DNA of 64,000 bases, from positions 744,001-808,000 of the forward strand of contig JBHGNT010000018.1 in the NCBI GenBank assembly GCA_043228905.1, given 5' to 3'. Of this stretch, positions 43,334-55,000 are shown piece after piece. A model generated the notes under the pieces. That model searched no databases. It saw only the letters and a program-made list of their open reading frames with translations, and was not told the DNA's origin. The translations under genes and the position numbers were made by a program. The stretch is from Azolla caroliniana (taxonomy: Eukaryota; Polypodiophyta). Every line of letters starts with the position of its first letter. Within the stretch, counting starts at the first letter, position 1.

Positions 43334-43592
43334 CAAGAGTGGAGAGGGGAAGAAGAAGAAGCAAATTTGTTTTTATTGTTATGCTCTCAATTGGCAACGG
43401 AATTTGGCACATAGATAAGTGTTGGAAAGCCCTTGATTAGAGCTTCGTAAAGAGATATAGCAAGTTTAATTTGGTGGTTTGTACTGGAAGCTAGTAATTA
43501 AGAATCGTGTGTTGTCGGCATACACATATTCAACACGCATTGCAGGCCTCTGATTGTCTTCTTCATCTTTGATCTCTTCAATCGACTGAGTT

Positions 43593-44860
43593 TTGGTTTT
43601 CTCTCTTGTTCATGGAAAATTGTTTTTATCCCCTATCGATATCACATCAAGAATAATGGATATAAACATGAATTCCTCATCAATTGTCGGGGACATTGAT
43701 CAAGGCACCATTGGCCTAATAAAGACTAATGTAATGATTGAATGTAATCGTGAAAAGGAAGAATTTCGAAGCTCTAAGAAGTTTAAAGGCATTGAGGAAA
43801 TGAATGAGAAGAAATTGACATGCGTCGAAGCAATACATGTAGATGAAGTTGACAAGGATCATCTTAATAGAGATAATTTATGGGGAATTGCCAATACCTT
43901 GTTGTATGATATTGTGGAAGAAAATGAAAATGTTGCAAAAGAATGCATTGATGTGGAAGTTTATGCTAAGGTAGTGTTGCAATCTTTTGATGTATCGATG
44001 ACCGTGCGGTTATATTATTTTGAATTGAATTAATTGAATTAAACAATGCTTGAACACAATCGTGTCGTCGAATGGTGTTGAGAATATATATGCAGGACCA
44101 CGAGGGTTTTATGATGTAGTATTTCGTTCCCATGAACATCAAAGTGCATTGTTGGCTAAAGTTCTGGTTTTTTTTATAAACATTTACCAGAGTTAATGAG
44201 TCAAATGGGTAAAGTGTTGGTACCTCCATATGCAAATGCTACAAATAAGTGCAGATTTTGTGTGTTATGGGATACAAGTCATAAGAGGCCAATATGGGTG
44301 AGGATGAACACACTTAGTATGAAAAGACTTTGTTTTAAATTGAAGTTTGTAGGTCATTGTTTTGGATGAGGTGAATGGGGTCACTTAAAGGCAGAATGTC
44401 ATCGTCATTGTCCTTCAACTTTGGAGGTTCCTAATGAAGGAAATGGTAAGGAAGGAGTTGAGAGAGATGTTGGAGTGTTAGATATTGTGGTTGTTATGGA
44501 TGAAGGGACATCTTCTAGAATTGGTGATAAAGAGGCCTCACTTCAAGGTTTGGGCCATAAGAATAAGGGAACTCAATCTATGGGTATGGAAAATCAAAGT
44601 TTAGTGCTTAAAGATCAGGGGAAAAAACCATTGGATATAACTGGTATTGATGTAATTGTTATTGATCAAGATTGGCATATGAATGTAAAGAGCAAATCAA
44701 AGGGGAACCAATGAATATGCAACGTAATCGTCTACCCAGTACTCGTGAGACTACTTGACAAGGTAATTCAGGAACTCGGGAGGGTCCTCGAAAAGTTCCT
44801 TGGCAACGACAATTTAGTGATAAGGGATTACCCCTTCAACGTCAATTTGATTCATAGGGA
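43593..44860 (+). pseudogene. LINE 2 ORF1
   Basis: An open start (43593-44033) gives a protein with 'MDINMNSSSIVGDIDQGTIG'. After frame breaks, 'MGKVLVPPYANATNKCRFC' (near 44203) and a knuckle-like 'CFG*GEWGHLKAEC' (44358-44400, one stop inside) follow, then an open charged segment at 44421-44714. This is the layout of plant LINE ORF1, with a globular domain, a CCHC knuckle and a hydrophilic tail. Confidence 0.7.
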
Positions 44861-45342
44861 TGAGTTGTAAATTCATCGAATTCTTGAGGTTTTCGTCAAG
44901 CTGGATCTAAACAAAAGATTTCGATAGACGTCCCTAAGGATGTGGTGCATGAAAATCAATATGCAACATTGGAACATGCTTTAACTAATTTCATGACATC
45001 AATTCCTCTAAAGGAGCAAGTGCACCCATAACTTTGTCGATTGAATGAAAGTGGTAACATGGAATGTGAGAGGGGCATGTTCTCCTCATAAGAAGTATAT
45101 ATCATGGGAAACTTTGTTAAGCAGAGAATGGGATATATTATGTGCAGTTGAGCATAAGTGTCATGAGTTAGCATGATCTACTGTTCATTTGTGTGGATAT
45201 TCATCATTCTATGCATGACATCTTAATAATCATTATTCAGGTGTGGTATTAATCATGTGGGATAAATATTATCCTCAAGTGGTGCATAATGATCTTTATG
45301 GTCGGTTTTTTGTTATAGAAATCACTTTCTTGGCCAAGTTGT

Positions 45343-45948
45343 TGTTGGGATTACGGTCCCTCCGGATGGGATGGTCAGATGTCCGGGAATCGGGAATGAA
45401 GACCCGAATGAGGAGTACCCGGTATCGGAACCGGATGGTGAAGACCCGGTTACGGAGCCGGATGACGAATGTACCCGGAGAGAGATCCGGATGCGGGGAC
45501 ATATTTGTGAATATGTTTGCCAAGGGCCCTCGAGGCTATATTTGTAAATAGCCCGAAAGTCATATGTGTATAAATATGACTTAGGGCAAACAGTTTTGTT
45601 GTTGTTGCTCATTTTTCTGTTTTCCACTTAGAGGGAGCGAAGTGAGAGCAGCCGAGAGAGAGAGTGAGAGAGAGAGAAAGGAAGAGGTCGACGCCTCTGT
45701 GTAATACCGCCGCCTGTGGCGAGGACAGCGAGCTCAAGGTCGTCGCCTTGCAGCTCGCCATTGTACATTCCCTGCGTATAGTGATAGTTGGAGTCTTGCA
45801 CTCCCGTGGTTTTTCCCGTCTAGGGTTTTCCACGCTAAACCCTGTGCATTCGAGTCTCTCTCTGTGTTTTCGATTTACTGCTGCATTGATTCGTGTTTCC
45901 TCGGTTGTGGCCGAGAGGTGAAGGTTTTGAAAGCGCCAATTTCTAACA
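45343..45948 (+). repeat. 5' LTR of copia D
   Basis: It runs from TGTTGGGATTACGG to TTCTAACA (about 605 bp). It contains CCGGAT-rich tandem repeats (28-bp unit, near 45420-45480) with one unit fewer than the right LTR, a TATA-like GTATAAATATG near 45568, and a pyrimidine/purine GA-rich stretch near 45655. Confidence 0.9.
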
Positions 45949-45979
45949 ATCTGGTATCAGAGCGACTGCAGTGCAGAAA

Positions 45980-48900
45980 ATGGAAGGCGGCAGCAGCGGG
46001 CAGCCGGGGATGATGGTGCTGAATGCGCAGAACTACGCCGACTGGAAGATAAAGATGGAGGATCTGCTCATTGTTCGGGACCTGTATGAACCGATCGACA
46101 GGTCGGAAATACCCAAGGGGGTACTTGAGACGGAATGGAGGCTTCTGAACCGGAAAGCCGTTGCAACCATTCGGCAATACGTCGACGTGAGCGTTCTACA
46201 ACATGTGGCGAACGACACCAACGCATATGAGATGTGGCAGAAGCTGTCGGGCCTCTACGAGAGGAAGAATGCGTTGAACCGGACCTCCCTGATGAGGAAG
46301 ATAGTGAACCTCAAGTACCGGGACGACGAGAGTATGGTGGAACACGTGAGCACGTTCATGGGATTCGTGAACCAGCTTGCGGCGATCAAGTTCCCGTTGG
46401 AGGATGCAATGCAAGCCATCATGCTGATGTGTACACTGCCGGAAAGCTGGGAGAACTTGGTGGTGACTCTCAGCACCTCCTGCACCGAAGATAACTTGTC
46501 CCTACAAATGGTAAAGACAAGCATTTTGAATGAAGAAGCGCGTCGGAGAGATAAAGAACCGGCCTCTGATCCGAAGATGCTGCTTACCGAATTGGATCGG
46601 GGAAGACAACGGAACCGGAGTCCGCAAAGACGGGAGAAGTCGGGGACCCGGTCGCAGTCAAGAGGAAGGCCCACATGCTTCCACTGTGGGAAGCCGGGGC
46701 ACTTCCGAAAGAATTGTCGGCATTACCGAAAAGACAACGGAGCCGACGACACCGATTCGAAGAAGTCTTCGGAACGGAACGGTGCTTACCGGGGAGCCAC
46801 GGACCGGAATGGTTCGGATTGGCGAGGGCAGGACCGGAAAGGAACGACGGCACTCGCGGCAAGTGAAGAGGAGATCATGCTCATCACCGAAGAAGGTGAA
46901 CTAAACATTGCCGGCGATGAGACTACCTGGGTGGTCGATTCCGGAGCGTCGTTCCACCTGACCCCGGAAAGAAGATACTTCTCATCCTACACAGCCGGTG
47001 AGCATGGCTGTGTTCGGATGGGAAATGAAGGTACGTGCCGGATTGCCGGCATAGGAGACGTGTGGTTGACAACCTCGACCGGATGCAAAATGTTGCTGAA
47101 GGATGTCCGACACGTTCCGGAGGTTCGATTGAACCTGATTTCGGCCGGGAGGCTAGACGATGAAGGCTACACAGGTAGCATCCGGAACTGTGTAATGAAG
47201 TTCAGCAAGGGGAGCCTGATAGTGGCTCGGGCCCGGAAAGTCAACACACTGTACCTTATGAATGCCTGGTTGTGTCCGGAGGAGTTGAACGTGGCAGCCG
47301 ACACTGCCGGTGAGATGTGGCACAAGAGACTGTGCCACATGAGTGAGAAGGGGATGAAGAGGCTTGCAGAAGACAACCTTATTCCAGTGAAGCATGTGCA
47401 CCTGGACAAGTGCACCGATTGCCTGGCCGGTAAGCAGAACCGAACCTCCTTCCACTCAAGGCCACCGACGAGACGTAGCGCACCATTGGAGTTGGTGCAC
47501 ACTGACGTGTGTCAAGTAGAAACGAAGTCACATGGCGGAGCTCGGTACTTCGTGACATTCATTGATGACCACAGCCGGAAGCTGTGGACGGCACCGTTGA
47601 AGACAAAGGACCAAGTGTTGTGCGTCTTCAAAGAACTCCACGCGAGAGTGGAAAGGGAATCCGGCAAGAAGCTGAAAGCGATACGAGCGGATAACGGAGG
47701 GGAATACCGGGGGCAGTTCGAGGAGTACTGTCACTCGAAGGGAATCCGGCTCGAGTTTACTGTGCCGAAGACGCCGAAACTGAACGGGCTGGCCGAGAGG
47801 ATGAACCGGACCATAATGGAGAGGGTCCGGAGTATGCTGGCGCATGCGAAATTACCCAAGGGGTTTTGGGCTGAGGCAATGTCGACGGCTACATACGTGA
47901 TAAACAGATCACCCTCAGTACCTTTGGACGGAGACACGCCACAGAGAGTGTGGACCGGTAGGGAAGTATCCTACCGGCATCTGAAGGTGTTCAGGTGTCT
48001 CGCATATGTGCATGTGGCAAAGGACCGGAGAGGAAAGCTAGATCCAAAGACCCGGCCATGCATATTCCTCGGTTACGGCGATGACGTGTTCGGCTACCGA
48101 GTATGGGACCCGGTCGACAAAAAGATATTCCGGAGTCGTGATATCATCTTCATGGAGGACAAGACACTCGCCGACTGGGAGTCGGAAAAGAAGATGAAGA
48201 GCTCCAAGTCGACCGGTGAGGATCAACTCTACGAGGAGCAGTCCCGACCGGCAAGGGACCGGTTAGCACTCGAGGATCCGGCCAAAGACGGTGAAGAAAT
48301 AGAACCGGCCGAGGAAGATGAAACTGATACCGGAACCAGCCCCGATCCCGGAATGGATTCGGATGAAGAGGAAACAGAGGAGCCGGTTATCGAAGCTCCG
48401 GAACGGAGATATCCTCTAAGAGAGAGAAGGGCCCCCCGGAGATTTCCGGAACCAGAGCACGTGCTGCTAACCGACGAGGGGGAGCCAGAGAGTTTTGAAG
48501 AAGCAAAGCTTGACACCCATAGCCGCAGGTGGTTAAGTGCCATGCAGGAGGAGATGGATTCCCTGCATGAGAACCACACATATGAACTTGTGGAGTTGCC
48601 GAAAGGAAAGCGGGCACTTCGAAACAAGTGGGTGTTCAAGCTGAAACCGGGAGATGCCAGAAACCCCCCGAGATACAAAGCCAGGATCGTGGTGAAGGGG
48701 TTCCAACAGAAGAAGGGCGTCGACTTCGACGAGATATTTGCCCCGGTAGTGAAGATGACCTTCATCCGGACGGTGCTGAGCATAACGGCAAGCATGGACC
48801 TCGAGGTAGAACAGATGGACGTGAAGACGACATTCCTTCATGGTGACCTCGAAGAAGAGATCTACATGCAGCAACCGGAAGGATTCGAGAAGAAAGGGAA

Positions 48901-50857
48901 GGAGCACCTGGTATGCCGGTTGAAGAAGAGCCTTTACGGACTGAAGCAGGCTCCCCAGCAATGGTACCGGAAGTTCGACTCTTTAATGACCGACGAAGGG
49001 TACCACAAAACGCAGTCCGATCACTGCGTGTTTGTGAAGAAGTTCGAAGGAGGAGACTTTCTAATACTCCTCCTGTACGTGGACGACATGTTGATCGTCG
49101 GACGGGACCAGGTCAAGATACGGATGCTGAAGAAAGCGCTTCACCGAACCTTCTCAATGAAGGACCTGGGTCCGGCGAGGCAAATACTAGGGATGCACAT
49201 CATCCGGGACCGGAAGAAGAAGCAGTTGTGGCTGTCACAGGAGAAGTACGTTGTCGTGGAGAAAACCGTCCATAAGCGGAATCGGCACACCAAGGCGTGG
49301 GAACCGGTTCTTCACGCGCGCACGCTCCAAGTTGTACGTAGAAGCGAATTAGTAGGATAATCGGCAGGAACGGGCCCTAACACAAGTGGAGACAAAGACC
49401 GCGCGAACAGTCTTTTCGGTCGCGCGCGCGAGCTAAGGAACTGTACGAGTCGGCGGCGTAACTGCGCGGATGCGTGAAGAGCGGAGAGGATCCCTGTCCA
49501 AAAGGGACAGGGAATAAAGCTGACAGGACGGCCCGCTCGTCGGCCTATATAAGGAGCAGGAAAGAGCTGTTGCAAGGATCTCGGGGGGCAGAGAGGACGA
49601 AGTGCTGTCGGACCGTTTCTGGACGCTTCTCTCTCTGTTTCCTTCCTTCTTGAGCTCCATAGCTTTTCTGTGCAGGGTTCCGAGGAGGCTCGCGCTGTTT
49701 CGAGGAACGCCCGAGTGCTTCCGGCAGCACCTCCGACCGACCTGCTACCCCTTTGTGCGTCGAAGCGAACAGGCATCAGCATCTGTTCGCCGGCCTGTTC
49801 GGTTGTAACCAACCTGTGCCCCATCGAGGGTTGTAGTCGTGTTAGCCATTTTTCTTAATATACATATTTAGTCATTCGCATCTGTCTGTGTCGGTGTCTG
49901 TTCGCGTTCTCCGTGCTGAAGGGCCGTGTCCCTGTGTATCCCCGGTCCTGCGTAGCCGGTTCTCTCTCTTTCTCCTCCCTCGCTTGCTCTTTGGTTCGAG
50001 ACCCCCGCGGTCCCGCCTCGTTTCCACACGCACTTGCGAAATATCTCGACAACGTGACAAAGGTGCTTCACCGGTTCAACATGTCGGAAGCAAGACCGGT
50101 CGGGTCAACCCTCCCGGCAAACTGCAAGTTGTCCAGCAAGCAAAGCCCCAAGACAAAGGCTGAGAAGGAGGACATGATGAAAGTACCATATGCCTCTGCC
50201 GTCGGAAGCTTGATGTACGCAATGGTGTGTACAAGACCGGACATAGGATATGCAGTCGGAGTGGTGAGCCGGTACATGAGCAATCCCGGCAAAGAACACT
50301 GGAACGCGGCCAATTGGATACTCCGATACCTGAAGGGCACGACAAACGTGTGCCTCCGATTCGGCTCCGGTAAGCCCGAACTCGACGGCTTTACCGATTC
50401 GGATATGTCGGCTGATGCAGATACCAGCCGGTCCACATCAGGGTATGTGATGACGTATGCAGGGGGAGCTGTTTCGTGGTAGTCGAGGCTGCAGAAGACG
50501 GTTGCGTTGTCAACCACGGAGGCGGAGTACATGGCGGCTGTTGAAGCCGGCAAGGAAATAATATGGATGAAGGACTTCATTAGAGAGCTCGGTATCCGGC
50601 AGGAGGAGTACCGACTCTACTGCGACAGTCAGAGTGCCATCCACCTTGCGAAGAACGCGGCCTATCACTCCCGGACGAAGCACATCCAGCGAAGATATCA
50701 CTGGATCCGAGAAAGGGTAGAAGACCAGGAGTTCGTGCTGACGAAGATCCACACGGACGAGAACGGGTCAGATATGCTGACCAAAGTGCTCACACCCGAC
50801 AAGCTGGAAGCGTGCCGGAAGAGGGTCGGACTGGAAAGACATCCCATGCCGAAGTGA
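45980..50857 (+). pseudogene. Copia D gag-pol, interrupted by a solo LTR and a stop
   Basis: The ATG at 45980 (MEGGSSGQPGMMVLNAQNY) opens a frame of ~1090 codons to the insertion at 49252. Visible are the zinc knuckle 'CFHCGKPGHFRKNC' (46675-46716), protease 'VVDSGASFHLTP' (46933-46968), integrase 'HKRLCHMSEKG' and 'CTDCLAG', core residues 'HTDVCQ', 'IRADNGGEY' and 'LNGLAERMNRT', and RT with an intact 'YVDDMLIVGR' (49075-49104). Coding resumes at 50052 with 'TKVLHRFNMSEA' and RNase H, which has a TAG at 50480-50482 (Gln in E), then 'STTEAEYMAA' and 'YCDSQSAIHLAKN' to 50857. Only the insertion, that stop and a few substitutions separate it from an open polyprotein. Confidence 0.9.
49252..50051. 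repeat. Solo LTR of the TGTCG lineage, target duplication ACGT
   Basis: This 800-bp block starts TGTCGTGGAGAAAACCG, ends AAATATCTCGACA and is flanked by ACGT at 49248-49251 and 50052-50055. The empty site is seen in E (GAGAAGTACGTGACAAAG on the coding strand). A TATA-like CCTATATAAGGAGC occurs near 49545. No internal region. Confidence 0.9.
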
Positions 50858-51322
50858 AGGGGGAGTTTGTTGGGATTACGGTCCCTCCGGATGGGATGGT
50901 CAGATGTCCGGGAATCGGGAATGAAGACCCGAATGAGGAGTACCCGGTATCGGAACCGGATGGTGAAGACCCGGTTTCGGATCCAGATGATGAAGACCCG
51001 GTTACGGAGCCGGATGACGAATGTACCCGGAGAGAGATCCGGATGCGGGGACATATTTGTGAATATGTTTGCCAAGGGCCCTCGAGGCTATATTTGTAAA
51101 TAGCCCGAAAGTCATATGTGTATAAATATGACTTAGGGCAAACAGTTTTGTTGTTGTTGCTCATTTTTCTGTTTTCCACTTAGAGGGAGCGAAGTGAGAG
51201 CAGCCGAGAGAGAGAGTGAGAGAGAGAGAAAGGAAGAGGTCGACGCCTCTGTGTAATACCGCCGCCTGTGGCGAGGACAGCGAGCTCAAGGTCGTCGCCT
51301 TGCAGCTCGCCATTGTACATTC

Positions 51323-51996
51323 TGTAGAAATTCCGTGCTCGGCCACAACCGAGGAACAGGATCGATTCGCAGAAAACGGGAAATACAAGAATGCACGAAG
51401 AACAACAGAGAGAAGAGCACACAGGATGTTTACGTGGAAAACCCTAAATGGGAAAAAACCACGGGAGTCCTCTAACTCCAACTATCACTATACACAGAGA
51501 TGTACAATGGTGAGGCTACAAGGCAACAACCTTGAGCTCGCTGTCCTCGCCACAGGCGGCGGTATTACACAGAGGCGTCGACCTCTTCCTTCCTCTTTCT
51601 CTCTCTCACTCTCGCTCGGCTGCTCTCACTTCGCTCCCTCTTAGTGGACAACAGAAAAATGAGCAACAACAAAAAACTGTTTGCCCTAAGTCATATTTAT
51701 ACATATATGACTTTCGGGCTATTTACAAGTATAGCCTCAAGGGCCCTTGGCAAACATATTCACAAATATGTCTCCGTATCCGGATCTCTCTCCGGGTACA
51801 TACGTCATCCGGCTCCGTAACCGGGGTCTTCAGCATCCGGCTCCGTAACCGGGGTCTTCAGCATCCGGCTCCGTAACCGGGTACTCTTCATCCGGCTTCA
51901 TGCCGGGTACTCTTCATCATATGGTTCCGTAGCAGCCTCCGGGCTTGCCGTCATTCATCTCCGGACATCCCATCCGGAGGGACCGAAATCCCAACA
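51323..51996 (-). repeat. 3' LTR of copia E
   Basis: Plus-strand ends are TGTAGAAATTCCGTG and AAATCCCAACA. A CATCCGGCTCCGTAACCGGG array (28-bp unit) lies near 51800-51880. A TATA-like element on the minus strand (plus CATATTTATACATATATG) lies near 51690. Confidence 0.92.
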
Positions 51997-52006
51997 AACT
52001 CCCCCT

Positions 52007-55000
52007 TCACTTCGGCATGGGATGTCTCTCCAACCCGATCCTCTTCCGGCATGCTTCCAGCTTGTCGGGTGTGAGCACCTTGGTCAGCATATCCGACCCG
52101 TTCTCGTTCGTGTGGATCTTCGTCAGCACGAACTCCTTGTCTTCTATCCTTTCCCGGATCCAGTGGTATCTACGCTGGATGTGTTTCGTCCGGGAATGGT
52201 AGGCCGCGTTCTTTGCAAGGTGGATGGCACTCTGACTTTCGCAGTAGAGTCGGTACTCCTCCTGCCGGATCCCGAGCTCTCTAATGAAGTCCTTCATCCA
52301 TATTATTTCCTTGCCGGCTTCAACAGCTGCCATGTACTCCGCCTCCGTGGTTGACAACGCAACCGTCTTCTGCAGCCTCGACTGCCACGAAACGGCTCCC
52401 CCAGCATAGGTCATCACATACCCTGATGTGGACCGGCTGGTATCTGCATCAGCCGACATATCCGAATCGGTGAAGCCGTCGAGTTCGGGCTTACCGAAGC
52501 CGAATCGGACACACACATTTGCCGTGCCCTTCAGGTATCGGAGTATCCACTTGACCGCGTTCCAATGCTCTTTGCCGGGATTGCTCATGTACCGGCTCAC
52601 CACTCCGACTGCGTATCCAATGTCTGGTCTTGTACACACCATTGCGTACATCAAGCTTCCGACAGCAGAGGCATATGGTACTTTCATCATGTCCTCTTTC
52701 TCAGCCTTTGTCCTGGGGCTTTGCTTGCTGGACAGCTTGCAGTTTGCCGGGAGGGTTGATCCGACCGGTCTTGCTTCCGACATGTTGAATCGTTGAAGCA
52801 CCTTTGTCACGTACTTCTCCTGTGACAGCCACAACTGCTTCTTGCTCCGGTCCCGGATGATGTGCATCCCTAGTACTTGTCTCGCCGGACCCAAGTCCTT
52901 CATTGAGAAGGTTCGGTGAAGAGCCTTCTTCAGCATCCGTATCTTGACCTGGTCCCGTCCGACGATCAACATGTTGTCCACGTACAGGAGGAGTATTAGA
53001 AAGTCTCCTCCTTCGAATTTCTTCACAAACACGCAGTGGTCAGACTGCGTTTTGAGGTACCCTTCGTCGGTCATGAAGGAGTCGAACTTCCGGTACCATT
53101 GCCGGGGAGCCTGCTTCAGTCCGTAAAGGCTCTTCTTCAACCGGCATACCAGGTGCTCCTTCCCTTTCTTCTCGAATCCTTCCGGTTGCTGCATGTAGAT
53201 CTCTTCTTCGAGGTCACCGTGAAGGAATGACGTCTTCACGTCCATCTGTTCTACCTCGAGGTCCATGCTTGCCGCTATGCTCAGCACCGTCCGGATGGAG
53301 GTCATCTTCACTACCGGGGCAAATATCTCGTCGAAGTCGACGCCCTTCTTCTGCTGAAACCCCTTCACCACGATCCTGGCTTTGTATCTCGGGGGGTTTC
53401 CGGCATCTCCCGGTTTCAGCTTGAACACCCACTTGTTTCGAAGTGCCCGCTTTCCTTTCGGCAACTCCATAAGTTCATATGTGTGGTTCTCATGCAGGGA
53501 ATCCATCTCGTCCTGCATGGCACTCAACCACCTGCGGCTCTGGGTGTCGTGCTTTGCTTCTTCAAAGCTCTCCGGCTCCCCCTCGTCGGTTAGCAGCACG
53601 TGCTCTGGTTCCGGAAATCTCCGGGGGGCCCTTCTCTCTCTTAGAGGATATCTCCGTTCCGGAGCTTCGGTAACCGGTTCTTCCGATTCTTCTTCTTCCG
53701 AATCTATTTCGGGATCGGGGCCGGTTCCGGTATCGTTTTCATCTTCTTCGGCCGGTTCTGTTTCTTCACCGTCTTCGGCCGGATCCTCGAGTGCTAACCG
53801 GTCCCTTGCCGGTCGGGACTGCTCCACGTAGAGTTTATCCTCACCGGTCGACTTTGAGCTCTTCATCTTCTTCTCCGACTCCCAGTCGGCGAGTGTCTTG
53901 TCCTCCATGAAGATGATGTCTCGACTCCTGAATATCTTCTTGTCCACCGGGTCCCATACTCGGTAGCCGAACTCGTCGTCGCCGTAACCGAGGAATATGC
54001 ATGGCCGGGTCTTTGGATCTAGCTTTCCTCTCCGGTCCTTTGCCACATGCACGTATGCGAGACACCCGAACACCTTCAGATGCCGGTAGGACACTTCCTT
54101 ACCGGTCCACACTTTCTGCGGCGTGTCTCCGTCCAAAGGTACTGAGGGTGATCTGTTTATCACGTATGTCGCCGTCGACATTGCCTCAGCCCAAAACCCC
54201 TTGGGTAATTTCGCATGCGCCAGCATACTCCGGACCCTCTCCATTATGGTCCGGTTCATCCTCTCGGCCAGCCCGTTTAGTTCCGGCGTCTTCGGCACAG
54301 TAAACTCGAGCCGGATTCCCTTCGAGCGACAGTACTCCTGGAACTGCCCCCGGTATTCCCCTCCGTTATCCGCTCGTATCGCTTTCAGCTTCTTGCCGGA
54401 TTCCCTTTCCACTCTCGCGTGGAGTTCTTTGAAGACGGACAATACTTGGTCCTTTGTCTTCAACGGTGCCGTCCACAGCTTCCGGCTGTGATCATCAATG
54501 AATGTTACGAAGTACTGGGCTCCGCCATGTGACTTCGTTTCTACCTGACACACATCGGTGTGCACCAACTCCAATGGTGCGCTACGTCTCGTCGGTGGCC
54601 TTGAGTGGAAGGAGGTCCGGTTTTGCTTACCGGCCAGGCAGTCGGTGCACTTCTCCAGGTGCACATGCTTCACTGGAATGAGGTTGTCTTCTGCAAGCCT
54701 CTTCATCCCCTTCTCACTCATGTGGCACAGTCTTTTGTGCCACAGCTCACCGGCAGTGTCGGCTGCCACATTCAGCTCTTCCAGACATAGCCGGGAATTC
54801 ATCAGGTACAGTGTGTTGACCTTCCGGGCCCGAGCCACTATCAGGCTCCCCTTGCTGAACTTCATGACACCGTTCCGGATGCTACCCGTGTAGCCTTCAT
54901 CATCTAGCCTCCCGGCCGATATCAGGTTCAATCGGACCTCCGGAACGTGTCGCACATCCTTCAGCAGCATCTTGCATCCGATTGATGTCATCAGCCACAC

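Noticed and set aside
43224-43418. Open frames of Arg-Glu or Ser-Leu repeats over GA runs (also near 30254 and 36557)
   Set aside because: Pure (GA)n microsatellite translation with no other coding support.
44421-44714. Small independent gene
   Set aside because: It sits in the hydrophilic tail of LINE 2 ORF1, directly after its zinc knuckle, in the expected order.
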